Shown: positions 1-7,955, counted from the first letter of the stretch. The stretch is DNA of 8,458 bases from an uncultured Bacteroidota bacterium (GCA_903908015.1 CAIVQI010000319.1:1-8458); one strand, 5' to 3'. Notes: a model not told the origin generated them from the sequence alone. Made by a program: numbers and translations.

Positions 1-1262
1 TCCAAATACCTATAAGTGATGGTGACAGTTTTATTGCCAGTGAGTTCACGTGAAACTGAGTCCACCAGAGCCTGCTTTGTCCCAGCATTAATCCCATTAT
101 AGGCGTATTTAACTTGCCACCGAAGATAGTCATCAAGACCGTTCAGCGCAGGGTCAAAGGCCTCAACTTCCGACCATTCCGTGTCCAGAATGGTAATTGT
201 GCCGTTTGTAATTGCAGACTCATCGGCCCCTGTCTGGTCCCATGAAATTGTCGTTGCGTCAGTTGCAGTAATAACAAAACCGCCATTAAAGGAGTCTGTT
301 GTTGACGTTGTTCCCTCAACCTCAATCCAGTCTCCTACTGCCACAGAATGCGACCCGATTGTTGCCGTCACTGTCCCTGTAGATCGAATAATTGCCGAGG
401 GGCTGAAAGTCGCGTTTACGGTCGGGTCAATATCCTGCTGAACCTCTTGCCATGTGGTCGGGAGGTTTCCCCATGGGGTTGATCCTTCAGATGGGTTATC
501 CAAAATGACACCAGCGAACTGCGATAGCCAAGGAAGGAAATCAACTTCTGCGGCGTCAGGGTCCACAAGCGTACTTAGCGTTGTTGTATCTCCATCTATT
601 TTTCCGCCGGCCACATCAAAATACTCAAAGAGGTAATAGTCAACAAACGCATCGCCGGGTAAACCCGTAGTTAGTTCTATGAATCTTGCCAATGGGTAGT
701 CAGGTAGATCATGGAGTTCAGCATGATCAAGATCTGTTTGTCGCAAAAACTCGGGCAGATTTAGAAAGACCTCTCGCATGAATCGATCACGGAAGAGCGC
801 AAAAGATGCGAATAAAAATGGCATAGTCAAATAAATAGGTTGCCCTTGGTGGCCGGACATTGAAATGTCTACATCCAGGGTTACAGTGCTACCTACATCC
901 GGAATTGAGAGGCGCTCTGATCGACATACAGTCCAAATCCCGATTGCTGTATCCGTTTCGCGCTCGGCTAGCCCACCTTCTGAGTTTTCAGTAGAGACTA
1001 AAACCGACATTCCATGCGCACATTGAACACGACAGTGGAATTGGAATGTGTCGCCGGCATCCTCAATAATGCTGGACACTCCAGCGATTGAGGCTGTTAC
1101 TGGACTTCCGGCAATAATAGGCGTTAGTTTTAGCGAGCCGTAGTTTGGATTAAAGATCGTGTTGGGCTCAAGCGACGCAGTGGCATTAGTAAATGTCCAC
1201 GATCCAACAGTGGTCCTGAATAGAAAATCGTCAGAACCTAGGAGGTTGACGGTTTTGCCCAT
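1..1262 (-). CDS. gpI-like baseplate/tail protein with N-terminal jelly-roll-like domain (C-terminus beyond window)
   Basis: ATG at 1262-1260 overlaps the stop of the gpJ-like gene as TAATG; the frame stays open to base 1, giving 420 codons without a stop. Residues about 5-150 are beta-rich (start NLLGSDDF, then alternating strands with a W around 22 and 110) and resemble a carbohydrate-binding-type jelly roll. Residues about 160-260 hold the gpI-like core, with FLPWLSQFAGV at 242-252, matching the 'LPWLAxxxGV' signature of P2 gpI/phage tail protein I. Residues about 284-358 are an inserted beta module related to one in gpJ. After it, LRWQVKYAYNGINAGTKQAL (380-399) matches the C-terminal 'R..GT..gl' part of gpI relatives. 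gpI joins the wedge to the fibres, so the N-terminal domain may help receptor contact; that is inference. P2 gpI is about 176 residues, so this one is much enlarged. No clear Shine-Dalgarno; translational coupling is likely. Confidence 0.75.
   Translation of the reverse strand, partial: MGKTVNLLGSDDFLFRTTVGSWTFTNATASLEPNTIFNPNYGSLKLTPIIAGSPVTASIAGVSSIIEDAGDTFQFHCRVQCAHGMSVLVSTENSEGGLAERETDTAIGIWTVCRSERLSIPDVGSTVTLDVDISMSGHQGQPIYLTMPFLFASFALFRDRFMREVFLNLPEFLRQTDLDHAELHDLPDYPLARFIELTTGLPGDAFVDYYLFEYFDVAGGKIDGDTTTLSTLVDPDAAEVDFLPWLSQFAGVILDNPSEGSTPWGNLPTTWQEVQQDIDPTVNATFSPSAIIRSTGTVTATIGSHSVAVGDWIEVEGTTSTTDSFNGGFVITATDATTISWDQTGADESAITNGTITILDTEWSEVEAFDPALNGLDDYLRWQVKYAYNGINAGTKQALVDSVSRELTGNKTVTITYRYL
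189..413 (-). other. Inserted beta module in gpI-like protein, copy B of a shared domain
   Basis: Residues about 284-358 of the gpI-like protein interrupt the gpI core. Signature elements in order are IIRSTGTVTA, GSHSVAVGDWIEVEG, DSFNGGF and a final Ile-rich strand ending DQTG. The same elements in the same order occur in the gpJ-like protein encoded next door at 1748..1945. The pattern (HxxxVGDxVxVxG, FNGxF) resembles small beta-rich inserts I have seen in phage structural proteins; boundaries are approximate. Confidence 0.6.
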
Positions 1263-2665
1263 TAGATCACCGATGCAGTTACGGTTGCGAGTGGCAGGGT
1301 TCCCCTAAAGAAGAATTCAAGGTCGCCGGTAGTTCCATTGATTTCCCCCAGTGGTTCAGATGCATCCAAAGTAAAACTGAAGGCATCAACATAATCAACG
1401 CCGGAAATTTGCGACACTCGGGCAATTAGCGCATTTTTGCGCACAACATTAGACCAGTCCCATTGGTCGGGGGAAACCAAACTTGTCAGATACTGCTCTA
1501 CGGCATCACTGACAGTTAGGGTATTGAAACCAGCCTTGACCTTGATGTCTAATGTAATTGTTGTTGGGATAATTAGTGCATCATGAACAGCAACCGATAG
1601 ACCAGCAACAGTTTTTAAATCAACATCATCTTTAATGGCATCTTTTTCTTCGGCAGTAAGAGAGGCCCCACCTTCGCCACAGACAAAAATAGTGATATAG
1701 CCAGGTTTATCAGCCTCATCAACTTCAATCTCGTTTAGATTTTGGTACTGTCCAAACGCAGTGACTGAAGCATTACTTGCAACCTGGGAGTAAAAGATTT
1801 CAGTTGCGCTCACTGACGCCGCTGTAAATACACCATTGAAACTTGACGGCGCTGCCCCGTATAAACGAACAACATCCGTGCCAACGACTCCGTGACCAGA
1901 ACCGAGAACAGCAGTGACGACATCGCCACTTCGATTGATAGAAGTTGGTGTCCGATCAACAACATTTGTCAGGTCATAAACCTTCACACGAGTTGCGTTC
2001 AAATATGTTTGCGCAACATACGCCTGAATTTGCTCGTTTGTGATGAGACCAGTTGATAGTGAAGCAAAATAGGTTGCACCTCGAGCAAAATACTCAGCGT
2101 CAGTTTCAGTGGCCGCTCCTTGCTCAAGATCAGCATCAAGAAACGCTTGGTACAAACGATTTGATGCCGTGAGAATGACCATTTCTTGACCAGATAAAAG
2201 GGCTGGCTTTTCGCCTGCTTCCGTGGCCTGAATAGTTACAGATGTTGATGTATCGCTTCCTGGGGAGATAGTTGCTGTCGTCAGTGTCTCAAAAATATGC
2301 TGAACGATTCCACCTTCAATAGTTTCCGTATAGCCAATCTTTGTCCCAGCAGGAATTGACAGGCCGTCTTCGTCAATTGCTGTGAAATAAAGTGTTGTCG
2401 TTGCAAATGTTGCCTCAATGCGATTGAAGCCCAACAAGCGCAGAACACCTTCCATCAGACCATTGGGAAGTCTGTTCATGGCGGCAATTGTCTGACCAGA
2501 AACATATGACATTGCTTGCAAGAGTGCATCTTCAACCGTGCCGGCTCGAGCAGTGAACTCAGGTAGGGCTAGTTGCCCATATTCAATGGCGTCATTGTAA
2601 ATATCGCCAGGCTGCTGATCATAAATTGTTAGATCAACATATGGTCGAAAATCAGGCGATGTCAT
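1262..2665 (-). CDS. gpJ-like baseplate wedge protein
   Basis: This 467-residue protein belongs to the baseplate J family (P2 gpJ, T4 gp6 C-terminal region), which links wedges into the ring around the hub. Visible signs are the N-terminal stretch rich in AALPEFTARAG-type helix (residues 33-70, VEDALLQAMSYV), the strand-rich middle with GLSIPAGTKIGY at 101-112 (the usual 'G..ipaGt' of the family), GAATETDAEYFAR at 183-195 (typical 'G...Etde.yr.R'), and the C-terminal VVRKNALIARVSQISGVDYV at 407-426. An inserted beta module occupies about 241-306. ATG at 2665 overlaps the stop of the upstream wedge gene as ATGA and has a good Shine-Dalgarno (2670..2675). Length is above P2 gpJ (about 300), partly because of the insert. 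The next gene starts inside its stop codon. Family assignment is firm from motif order and synteny. Confidence 0.88.
   Translation of the reverse strand: MTSPDFRPYVDLTIYDQQPGDIYNDAIEYGQLALPEFTARAGTVEDALLQAMSYVSGQTIAAMNRLPNGLMEGVLRLLGFNRIEATFATTTLYFTAIDEDGLSIPAGTKIGYTETIEGGIVQHIFETLTTATISPGSDTSTSVTIQATEAGEKPALLSGQEMVILTASNRLYQAFLDADLEQGAATETDAEYFARGATYFASLSTGLITNEQIQAYVAQTYLNATRVKVYDLTNVVDRTPTSINRSGDVVTAVLGSGHGVVGTDVVRLYGAAPSSFNGVFTAASVSATEIFYSQVASNASVTAFGQYQNLNEIEVDEADKPGYITIFVCGEGGASLTAEEKDAIKDDVDLKTVAGLSVAVHDALIIPTTITLDIKVKAGFNTLTVSDAVEQYLTSLVSPDQWDWSNVVRKNALIARVSQISGVDYVDAFSFTLDASEPLGEINGTTGDLEFFFRGTLPLATVTASVI
1748..1945 (-). other. Inserted beta module in gpJ-like protein, copy A of a shared domain
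   Basis: Residues about 241-306 of the gpJ-like protein: INRSGDVVTAVLGSGHGVVG, then DVVRLYG, SSFNGVF, ASVSATEIFYSQ. It aligns element for element with residues about 284-358 of the adjacent gpI-like protein (IIRSTGTVTA..GSH.V.VGD.I.V.G..SFNG.F). It sits between the family's Arg-rich helix region and the next conserved segment, as an insertion would. Confidence 0.6.
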
Positions 2666-2961
2666 ACTTCCCTCTGAGCAAATGTAAGGGCGATAGTTGT
2701 CAACCCAGAATCTGAGGGGACAATATCAACTGTTGCGATGTCAATTTCGGGGATGAATTGAGAGGCAGTCAAGGCAAGATTTTCAACTTCTTCATCGCCA
2801 AAAACAGGGCTGAAACACCCGTAACTAGGGGTTAAAGGCAACTCGCCTGGCTCAATCCGAATCGCCACTGATAAAAGTTGGGCGTAATATTCGTCGCTAC
2901 CTTCGGGAACCATTTCAAAGGCTCCTTGACGAAATGAGATCGGTAGCGAAATCGTGTCCAT
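2662..2961 (-). CDS. gp25/gpW-like baseplate wedge protein (sheath initiator)
   Basis: The product has 99 residues, close to the usual 100-130 of the T4 gp25 / P2 gpW family. In contractile tails these proteins sit in the wedge next to gpJ and nucleate sheath assembly. The recognisable part is residues 23-50: DEYYAQLLSVAIRIEPGE followed by LPLTPSYG, the family's 'I..lL.T.pGEr...P.yG' stretch with the PGE and P-x-YG elements kept and the usual Arg after PGE replaced by Leu. The C-terminus (71-97) is strand-rich, as expected for the curled gp25 fold. It overlaps the gpJ-like gene by four bases (ATGA at 2665-2662), the standard W-J order. A 26-base gap separates it from the upstream gene; GGGA lies about 13 bases before the ATG and GAGAG is almost adjacent, so the ribosome site is weak. 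Confidence 0.82.
   Translation of the reverse strand: MDTISLPISFRQGAFEMVPEGSDEYYAQLLSVAIRIEPGELPLTPSYGCFSPVFGDEEVENLALTASQFIPEIDIATVDIVPSDSGLTTIALTFAQREV
2670..2675 (-). promoter_or_regulatory. Shine-Dalgarno of the gpJ-like gene
   Basis: On the minus strand the bases read AGAGGG, four bases before the ATG at 2665. This supports that ATG as the start although it lies inside the end of the wedge gene. Confidence 0.6.
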
Positions 2962-2987
2962 TCTCTCATTGTCCCATTTTTAAAGGT

Positions 2988-3311
2988 TTACTTGGTGACA
3001 GTTCCTAGTACAACAACTTGGTCAAGCGAATTTGCCGCAAATGCGCAAATCACCTGCGTACCGACTGTTGTAGCGGCTTTTTTATCACCTGTGAAAGAAG
3101 ATGTCTTTGCAGTAAAGTTGACACTGAGATTGTATTGGGTGTTGTTTTGAACCATTAGGCACGGACCAAAACTGAAACCTGGGGCAACTTGGGGAATTTC
3201 TACGAATACACCAAATGGGTCTTGTTGGATTGATGTGATGGTGCCAATATAGATTCCGCCACCTTGTTGCGGAACAGAAGCGGCCTTATTCGGACTAATA
3301 AAGTTTGCCAT
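2988..3311 (-). CDS. Short OB-fold baseplate spike-base protein (gpV / gp5 N-terminal type)
   Basis: The 107-residue product fits the OB-fold domain found at the base of central spikes (P2 gpV, T4 gp5 N-terminal domain, VgrG gp5 part). Residues 19-45 (GIYIGTITSIQQDP, then GVFVEIP) give the opening 'G.V..v..D....V.v..P' strands; residues 83-106 (VGTQVICAF, then DQVVVLGTV) give the closing 'vGdqVlv.F..gd...vvlG.v' strands. The protein ends right after this fold, so no beta-helix needle, lysozyme or PAAR-binding tip is present. Its place between hub and gp25-like genes matches the D-V-W order of simple contractile tails. Three bases separate it from the hub stop. Function is inferred from fold signature and synteny. 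Confidence 0.68.
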   Translation of the reverse strand: MANFISPNKAASVPQQGGGIYIGTITSIQQDPFGVFVEIPQVAPGFSFGPCLMVQNNTQYNLSVNFTAKTSSFTGDKKAATTVGTQVICAFAANSLDQVVVLGTVTK

Positions 3312-3314
3312 AAG

Positions 3315-4406
3315 TTATTTCGGTTTCTCTGGTTTTTCTGGGGTGCGGAAAGAAATCTCAACTGGGTCGGGGACTTCCTCATTGAACCTAGTTTCAGTAA
3401 TCAGGTAAAGACCTTCAAACTGAGGAATACCGATAAGCCCAATTGTCTGTCCAGGTCGAAGTTTAACACCATTAATCCTATCCACCGATAGAGACCCGTC
3501 GCCTTCAAAAGGATCATCATCACTTCTACGAACATTTGGCTGATTAATCACAAAGAAATTTTTCTCTGTGGCCGGAGTGGGCCATGCCATCGGTGTGTAA
3601 GTTTGCTTTGCAGTCACGGACTTAAACATGACACGCCATGTGTTTGCCTCAACAATACCTGTCGCGGCTAACCCATTTGCACTCTGATACGCCTTAACCG
3701 CGGTCTCAGTCGCAACACCAAACACCTCATCTACAACTGCGCCAACAACACCCTGAATTAGACCAACAACATACCCAGTACTGTTCTTTTGAATCGGAAC
3801 ACCAGGATAATCCGGACCATAGATACCAGTTAAGCCAGAGGTATTTCCAGAACTAATTTTGCCCAGCAAAAATCTCTGCGAACAAAAAAATAGTGTCCCA
3901 TCAGATTCAAAACAAACAAACTGAGCGTCACTAGCAGCACGCTTCAACACATCCCACACAGACTCGTCGCTATTTGAACTACGACCTTTGATAATGCTTT
4001 GCTTTTTAGGTGTTTGTTCTCCAAAAAACTTTAAACCAACTCGACCAGCAACGGTTTGGGCAAATTCTGTTCCAGAAAGACCACGGTAAGCCTCAGGGTT
4101 TTTATCTCGTTTCATCACCTGAATTGAAGCAGTTCTAGCCTCAACAGTGACCAGCGGAGTTGCATCACTAGCGGTTCCGACATCCATTGCTGCGATTTCA
4201 AAAAGCCGACCGCGATATTGGATCGGGCGACGAATCTGAAAGTAGTTATTTTTGAGCATCTGAAAGCCCGGGTCCAAAATTTGAACCGTGATTTGACTTG
4301 CCTCGTCCATGGTGTAACTAACAGCAAGGGATGTGACATTTTGATGGACTTCGGCTTCTTTCATGACCGTAAGGTCAAGAAAAGAAATAATATCTTTAGT
4401 AATCAT
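3315..4406 (-). CDS. Baseplate hub protein (gpD / gp27-like) with inserted peptidoglycan-binding module
   Basis: This 363-residue protein has the layout of gpD/gp27-type hubs, which form the trimeric ring between tail tube and spike. Residues 21-100 are strand-rich with DEASQITVQILDP (34-46), the usual 'aS.l.v.i.Dp' of hubs; residues 110-180 carry LSGTEFAQTVAGRVGL and ESVWDVLKRAASDAQFVCFE, typical of the helical middle part. Residues about 200-262 match the PG_binding_1 fold: GYVVGLIQGVVG, DEVFGVATETAVKAYQSANG, LAATGIVEANTW. Residues 280-355 return to hub-like strands (LRPGQTIGLIGI at 316-327, EGLYLITE). The insert therefore interrupts the hub. The C-terminus is a charged Pro-Glu-Lys tail. 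Start ATG overlaps the upstream stop (ATGA, 4406-4403); no strong ribosome site is seen, so coupling is likely. Confidence 0.8.
   Translation of the reverse strand: MITKDIISFLDLTVMKEAEVHQNVTSLAVSYTMDEASQITVQILDPGFQMLKNNYFQIRRPIQYRGRLFEIAAMDVGTASDATPLVTVEARTASIQVMKRDKNPEAYRGLSGTEFAQTVAGRVGLKFFGEQTPKKQSIIKGRSSNSDESVWDVLKRAASDAQFVCFESDGTLFFCSQRFLLGKISSGNTSGLTGIYGPDYPGVPIQKNSTGYVVGLIQGVVGAVVDEVFGVATETAVKAYQSANGLAATGIVEANTWRVMFKSVTAKQTYTPMAWPTPATEKNFFVINQPNVRRSDDDPFEGDGSLSVDRINGVKLRPGQTIGLIGIPQFEGLYLITETRFNEEVPDPVEISFRTPEKPEKPK
3621..3809 (-). other. Peptidoglycan-binding (PG_binding_1-like) module inside the hub
   Basis: Hub residues about 200-262. Key conserved positions of the three-helix fold are present: Tyr-Pro-Gly-Val-Pro at the start, Val-x-x-Ile-Gln, FGxxTexAVkAYQ, NGLxxTGiV and the closing TW. 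In cell-wall enzymes this fold holds peptidoglycan. It is embedded in the hub, not terminal. Confidence 0.75.
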
Positions 4407-5185
4407 TTCAACTGGGCCGCTGTAAGTTTCGGAACCGTTACCTTAGGAGCCTCTTTTTTCTTTGTGATATCCGGTTCCAAGGTTTTATAGGAATCCGAAG
4501 AACCACTTTTAGAACCAGACTTTGCTTTCGTTGTCGGTTTTAACAAATCTGGGTAGGTGATTGATGGAAAAGAAATAACTGTTGCACGGCTACCTGGGTC
4601 CTCAATCAACGAAATAGAAACCTCAGCCGCCGTAATTTCATTATTAGTGTTCCTTCGAACAGACTGAACAGACAACTCGGCAATTCGAAAGAAGAACGCC
4701 GCATTGGGGCGATTCAAACTCAGTTGCGGAATATTAAACGGGTTTGTCAACATTCCGTCCAACCCAGTAAACATCACTGGGTCAAGCGAATTAGCCATTG
4801 ATCGCAAAAGACGAAGATCCGCATCAACACTTTCGTTATAGCCGTCATAAGGTCGCGCTACAAGAAATTGAAGACTAACCTTTAGAAGCCGATACGATTT
4901 TCGGTCAACATATGGGATATTTCCTGGCCGTTCAATCTCCACAAATTCAGGAGCCAAATTCTCGTACTGAATTTGGATTGGAACAAAAGGGAAAACATAT
5001 TCAGAGACACCGTTCCCGGGAGTTTTGGGAACAGTACGCATTTTGGCTTGAGCGGTACGAGGTCTGGTCTTCACCTTAACTTGAGTAGTAAGACGACGAA
5101 GATCCCGTGTACGATTCTTCTGCCTCTGCTCCTGTTTTCTTAATTCCGCCCGTTGGGCAGAGCGACTTGCCTTTTTACTAGCCAC
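4403..5185 (-). CDS. Tail tube-to-hub adapter / tail assembly protein, LysM-protein N-domain type
   Basis: The 260-residue product resembles the N-terminal domain of the LysM baseplate proteins (XkdP/YqbP type) that sit between tape measure and hub genes in contractile tails and hold the tube end to the hub. Residues 61-200 hold that core: YVFPFVPIQIQY, EIERPGNIPYVD (83-94), LLKVSLQFLVARPYDG, then AAFFFRIAELSVQS and NNEITAAEVSISLIE (181-195). No YxVxxGDxLxxIA LysM signature follows; residues 215-260 are a Lys/Ser-rich, probably disordered tail. Residues 1-57 are strongly basic (19 Lys/Arg, 3 acidic) and likely helical. The start is GTG at 5185, overlapping the tape measure stop as TAGTG, with an AGGAG ribosome site eight bases before it. 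Role is inferred from synteny and weak similarity. Confidence 0.62.
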   Translation of the reverse strand: MASKKASRSAQRAELRKQEQRQKNRTRDLRRLTTQVKVKTRPRTAQAKMRTVPKTPGNGVSEYVFPFVPIQIQYENLAPEFVEIERPGNIPYVDRKSYRLLKVSLQFLVARPYDGYNESVDADLRLLRSMANSLDPVMFTGLDGMLTNPFNIPQLSLNRPNAAFFFRIAELSVQSVRRNTNNEITAAEVSISLIEDPGSRATVISFPSITYPDLLKPTTKAKSGSKSGSSDSYKTLEPDITKKKEAPKVTVPKLTAAQLK

Positions 5186-7954
5186 TATGCTCGCTCCTGC
5201 TTGCTTCGCTGAACACGATTGATCTCAGCAATAACCTTTTTCGCGATTACATCTGCAGAGTCAGAACCACCATTAATAACAATGCTAAAACTATTAGAGG
5301 TTTGTGCGGGAGCCATACTTGTCGCGACAGCAGTCCGAGCAGAAGTTGAATCTCCAACAGGGGTAGAACCAGGGACAACATGAAGATGGCGTCCACCACC
5401 ACGACCGTGGAACTCAGCAAACCCACCCGACCGATTAACTAGCGTGGCATAAGCACCAAGGTTCTGACCAATCAAATCGTAGGCATTGCCAGTGACATGA
5501 TCACTATTTATTGAACCCAGATTCCATCCACGAAGTGAAGAAGTAACAGTTCGTTTTCCTGACAGCATTGAGTTGAAGTAGGAGTGGCGACCCAAAGTTC
5601 TGCCAAGACGGCTAGTTGCAGAGTCACCGACTGCGCCGGCCCTAGGCGTAGAGGTATCTTTTTCTTCTGCATTCCACCATGTTGGGTAGGCGCTGAACCA
5701 AGATGGGGAACTCCCAAACCAAGTTGGTTTGTTGGTGAAGAATGCTGTCGCGGCACTAAAAAAATCTGCTCGTGCAGTAATTTCCTCTTCTGACATCGTT
5801 GCGGCATTTGCAACACTTACCTGCGCTCGAGTAACACCAACTCCCGCTCCACCAACCCCACCAAGCAACACATTGGAGATGTATTCCTCAGCAGTGTTGT
5901 AGCCACTTTGTGCCAACTTCCCACGAGAACCCCCCAATCCCTGAGTCGTGAAACCAGCAAATTTCCCACTAGAAATGGCATCTAGGACACTTTGCTGTTC
6001 ATCTAAACTCATTGTTCCAAAACGGGATGCCAGCGCCTGCTGGTCCACAGCAAATCCGGCGGTCAAAAGTTGACCAGAAATTGTCGAGGCCATTGATTCA
6101 GCGTTTTTGCTGAGTGTTGCACTCTCCATTTGGGTCAGTAAAGGCCCTAAAACATCGTTAAGTCGGCTACCAAATCCTTCAAAGGCGAATCCAGCCTCAT
6201 ATAACCCCCCACCTGGACCAAATGACTTTAAAACAAAGTCAAGTACACTCAGTGGCTGATCTGGAAACTCAATCATCAACTGTTCGGTATATTCCTGAAC
6301 AGTTTTAACAATGTCAGCGTCTGTAGCGGTTCCGGCCTTTAATAGTTCGCGAAGGTTGTCAACTACCTCGCGTCTTACCTCTGGCGCGTTTAGGGACTGG
6401 AATGCTGTTTCCAAAGCCGACATGGATTCCAGAACAATGTCGCGTGACGCACCAATAATTTGGTCTTTAGTTAGATTGACAGCCAATCCAAGTTGTTCAA
6501 TTGCATCAGCAAACTTAACTGTGTCATCATAAAGATTGACGCCCATCTGGTCAGCAAGAGTTTTGATTTCCTGTTCAGATTTACCTGTTGATTTTGTTAG
6601 TAGACCCATCATTTGGTCATAACGGTCAAGAGGACCAGATAGGAATTTTGCGGTTTTATCAGCGGACTCTTGGAGAGCCTCGGCATATGTTCCCGGTGCC
6701 GCGGCAAGCGCGTCAGCCTCAGACTGTGTGATCTTTCCTTCGGCGACTAGACGTGCTGCCGTCTGCTTCCGCTGACCACGGTCATGCCGATTAATAAGTT
6801 CTCCTGTCTTGGGATCTAAACCCATCCCTTGGAAATACTCTTCATTTATCTTCCCAAGTTCGCTCGCTCTGGTCTGCATGTTCTTGATTGCGTTTCGAGC
6901 AGAATCAGTTTTCCCATATGCCATCGCATTACCGATGGTGTTAAACATTTGCCCAGTTTGCTCGCCAACAATCTTTTCAACCTTTTTCTTTTCGCCTTGA
7001 GCGCGCCCCTGAACATAACCGTAAACACCACCAGCAATAGCACCCAATACTGCTCCCGCTGCGGTTCCAATGCCTGGAATTACTGAACCGATTGCGGCAC
7101 CAGCGGCACCACCAGTCATGGCACCACCCAACGCTCCACCACCACCTGTGGTTGCGTTCTTCATAATGGAATAACCACCGATTCCGATGCCAAGGGCTGC
7201 GGCTGCCGGACCAGCAGCACCAAGCATGGGAGCCATGCTTGCAATCATTGCCCCAGTGCCAACACCACCCTGCGCGCCTGGAGCAACCTGTGTTGCAAGT
7301 AGAGATAGAGCGAGACCAGGACCGAATGAACGACCCATGCCACGAACAGCACCACCAGCGCTACGAGGACTGTGTTGCATCATTGCCAAACTTGCGGCAT
7401 CTCGAGCGGAGTAACCAGCACCTCGAGCGGTACGGAAGGTTGATGCAGCCCCACGACCATAGCCAGCGTTAGCGCCAGTCCCAGTCCGAGGAGCAAACCT
7501 TCCACCAGTAGCCCCACCGATAAACCCGCCACCGGTAGCCATACCCGCTAATCCACCCTTGACCATCGGTTTAGCAACAATCAAACCAGCCAAACCTGCC
7601 AAAGCCCCCAACGGGCCAAGACTTCCAAGAGCGTTAGCCACAGCCATAATTGCTCGAGCCACAGTCATAAAAACTTCGCCAAGAACAATCAGAGCCGGCA
7701 ATGCTTTATCAACAAGTTCAAGCATATTGATAAGAAAATCACCAATCGTCTTAAACACATTGGCCAAGGTTGTAGTGAACTTTTCCCAGTTGGCTCGGTT
7801 ATTAACTACGAGCCTGTCAATGGTTTTAATAATGTCGCCAAACTTGCCGAAGATCGCACCGAACACAGGTCCGAACATGTCAATAATTGCTGATCCGCCA
7901 TCCAGCAGCGGACGCATAGACGCAACTATCCGATCAAAAACAAATCTAACCTGA
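5185..7954 (-). CDS. Tail tape measure protein with C-terminal M15-like peptidase domain (N-terminus lost at chimeric junction)
   Basis: This is the tail length ruler, also carrying membrane- and wall-active parts. Residue numbers follow the open frame from a TTG at 8040; codons 1-29 come from foreign DNA, so phage protein starts near Gln30 and its true start is missing. About 922 residues remain. Residues 31-135 are helical and amphipathic; 136-165 and 230-295 are Ala/Gly-rich hydrophobic stretches; 305-345 is a glycine-zipper-like membrane segment ending in basic EKKKVEK; 355-700 is mostly helical. A Trp repeat lies at 772-789. Residues about 809-890 carry an M15-type zinc peptidase set: SDHVTGNAYDL (His848, Asp855), GGFAEFH (Glu876), RHLHV (His887). 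The end (917-951, FSIVINGG...VIAKKVIAEINR) is a usual tape measure tail. It stops with TAG overlapping the next gene's GTG. The upstream chaperone genes are absent. Confidence 0.85.
5194..5198 (-). promoter_or_regulatory. Shine-Dalgarno of the adapter gene, deciding a GTG start
   Basis: The minus strand reads AGGAG, eight bases before the GTG at 5185-5183. It lies inside the last codons of the tape measure gene and supports the non-ATG start. Confidence 0.7.
5371..5565 (-). other. M15-like (D-Ala-D-Ala carboxypeptidase/endopeptidase type) zinc peptidase motifs in the tape measure
   Basis: Residues 826-890 contain SGKRTVTSSLRG, then SDHVTGNAYDL matching the M15 'SxHxxGxAxD' motif with two zinc ligands, then GGFAEFH with the candidate general-base Glu, then RHLHV matching the final 'HxH' with the third ligand. 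All four catalytic/ligand positions are present. Expected target is peptidoglycan cross-link or stem peptide; substrate is inferred. Confidence 0.7.
5674..5727 (-). repeat. Three-fold Trp-rich heptad repeat in the tape measure
   Basis: Residues 772-789 read PTWF-GSS-PSWF-SAY-PTWW: three copies of Pro-(Thr/Ser)-Trp-(Phe/Trp) at an exact seven-residue step, just before the peptidase domain. Four Trp lie in 18 residues. Codons differ between copies, so this is conservation of protein pattern, not a fresh DNA duplication. Confidence 0.75.
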
Positions 7955-7955
7955 C
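7954..7955. other. Junction between phage DNA and ciliate telomere
   Basis: Left of this point the DNA encodes conserved-looking tape measure helix; right of it begins a perfect ciliate telomere repeat, then DNA with different codon use and introns. The exact base is uncertain by one or two. The tape measure frame crosses without a stop only because G4T4 repeats happen to be open (read as Gly-Val-Leu-Gly-Phe-Trp-Gly). Most likely a ligation or assembly chimera. Confidence 0.85.

Noticed and set aside
7559..7954. 131-residue plus-strand open frame
   Set aside because: Shadow of the Ala/Gly-rich tape measure on the other strand; low-complexity composition and no start signal.
1..7954. CRISPR array, insertion sequence, tRNA, promoter or terminator within the phage part
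   Set aside because: No regular direct repeats, transposase or terminal repeats; genes are packed with overlaps and the largest gap is 26 bases, leaving no room for such elements.
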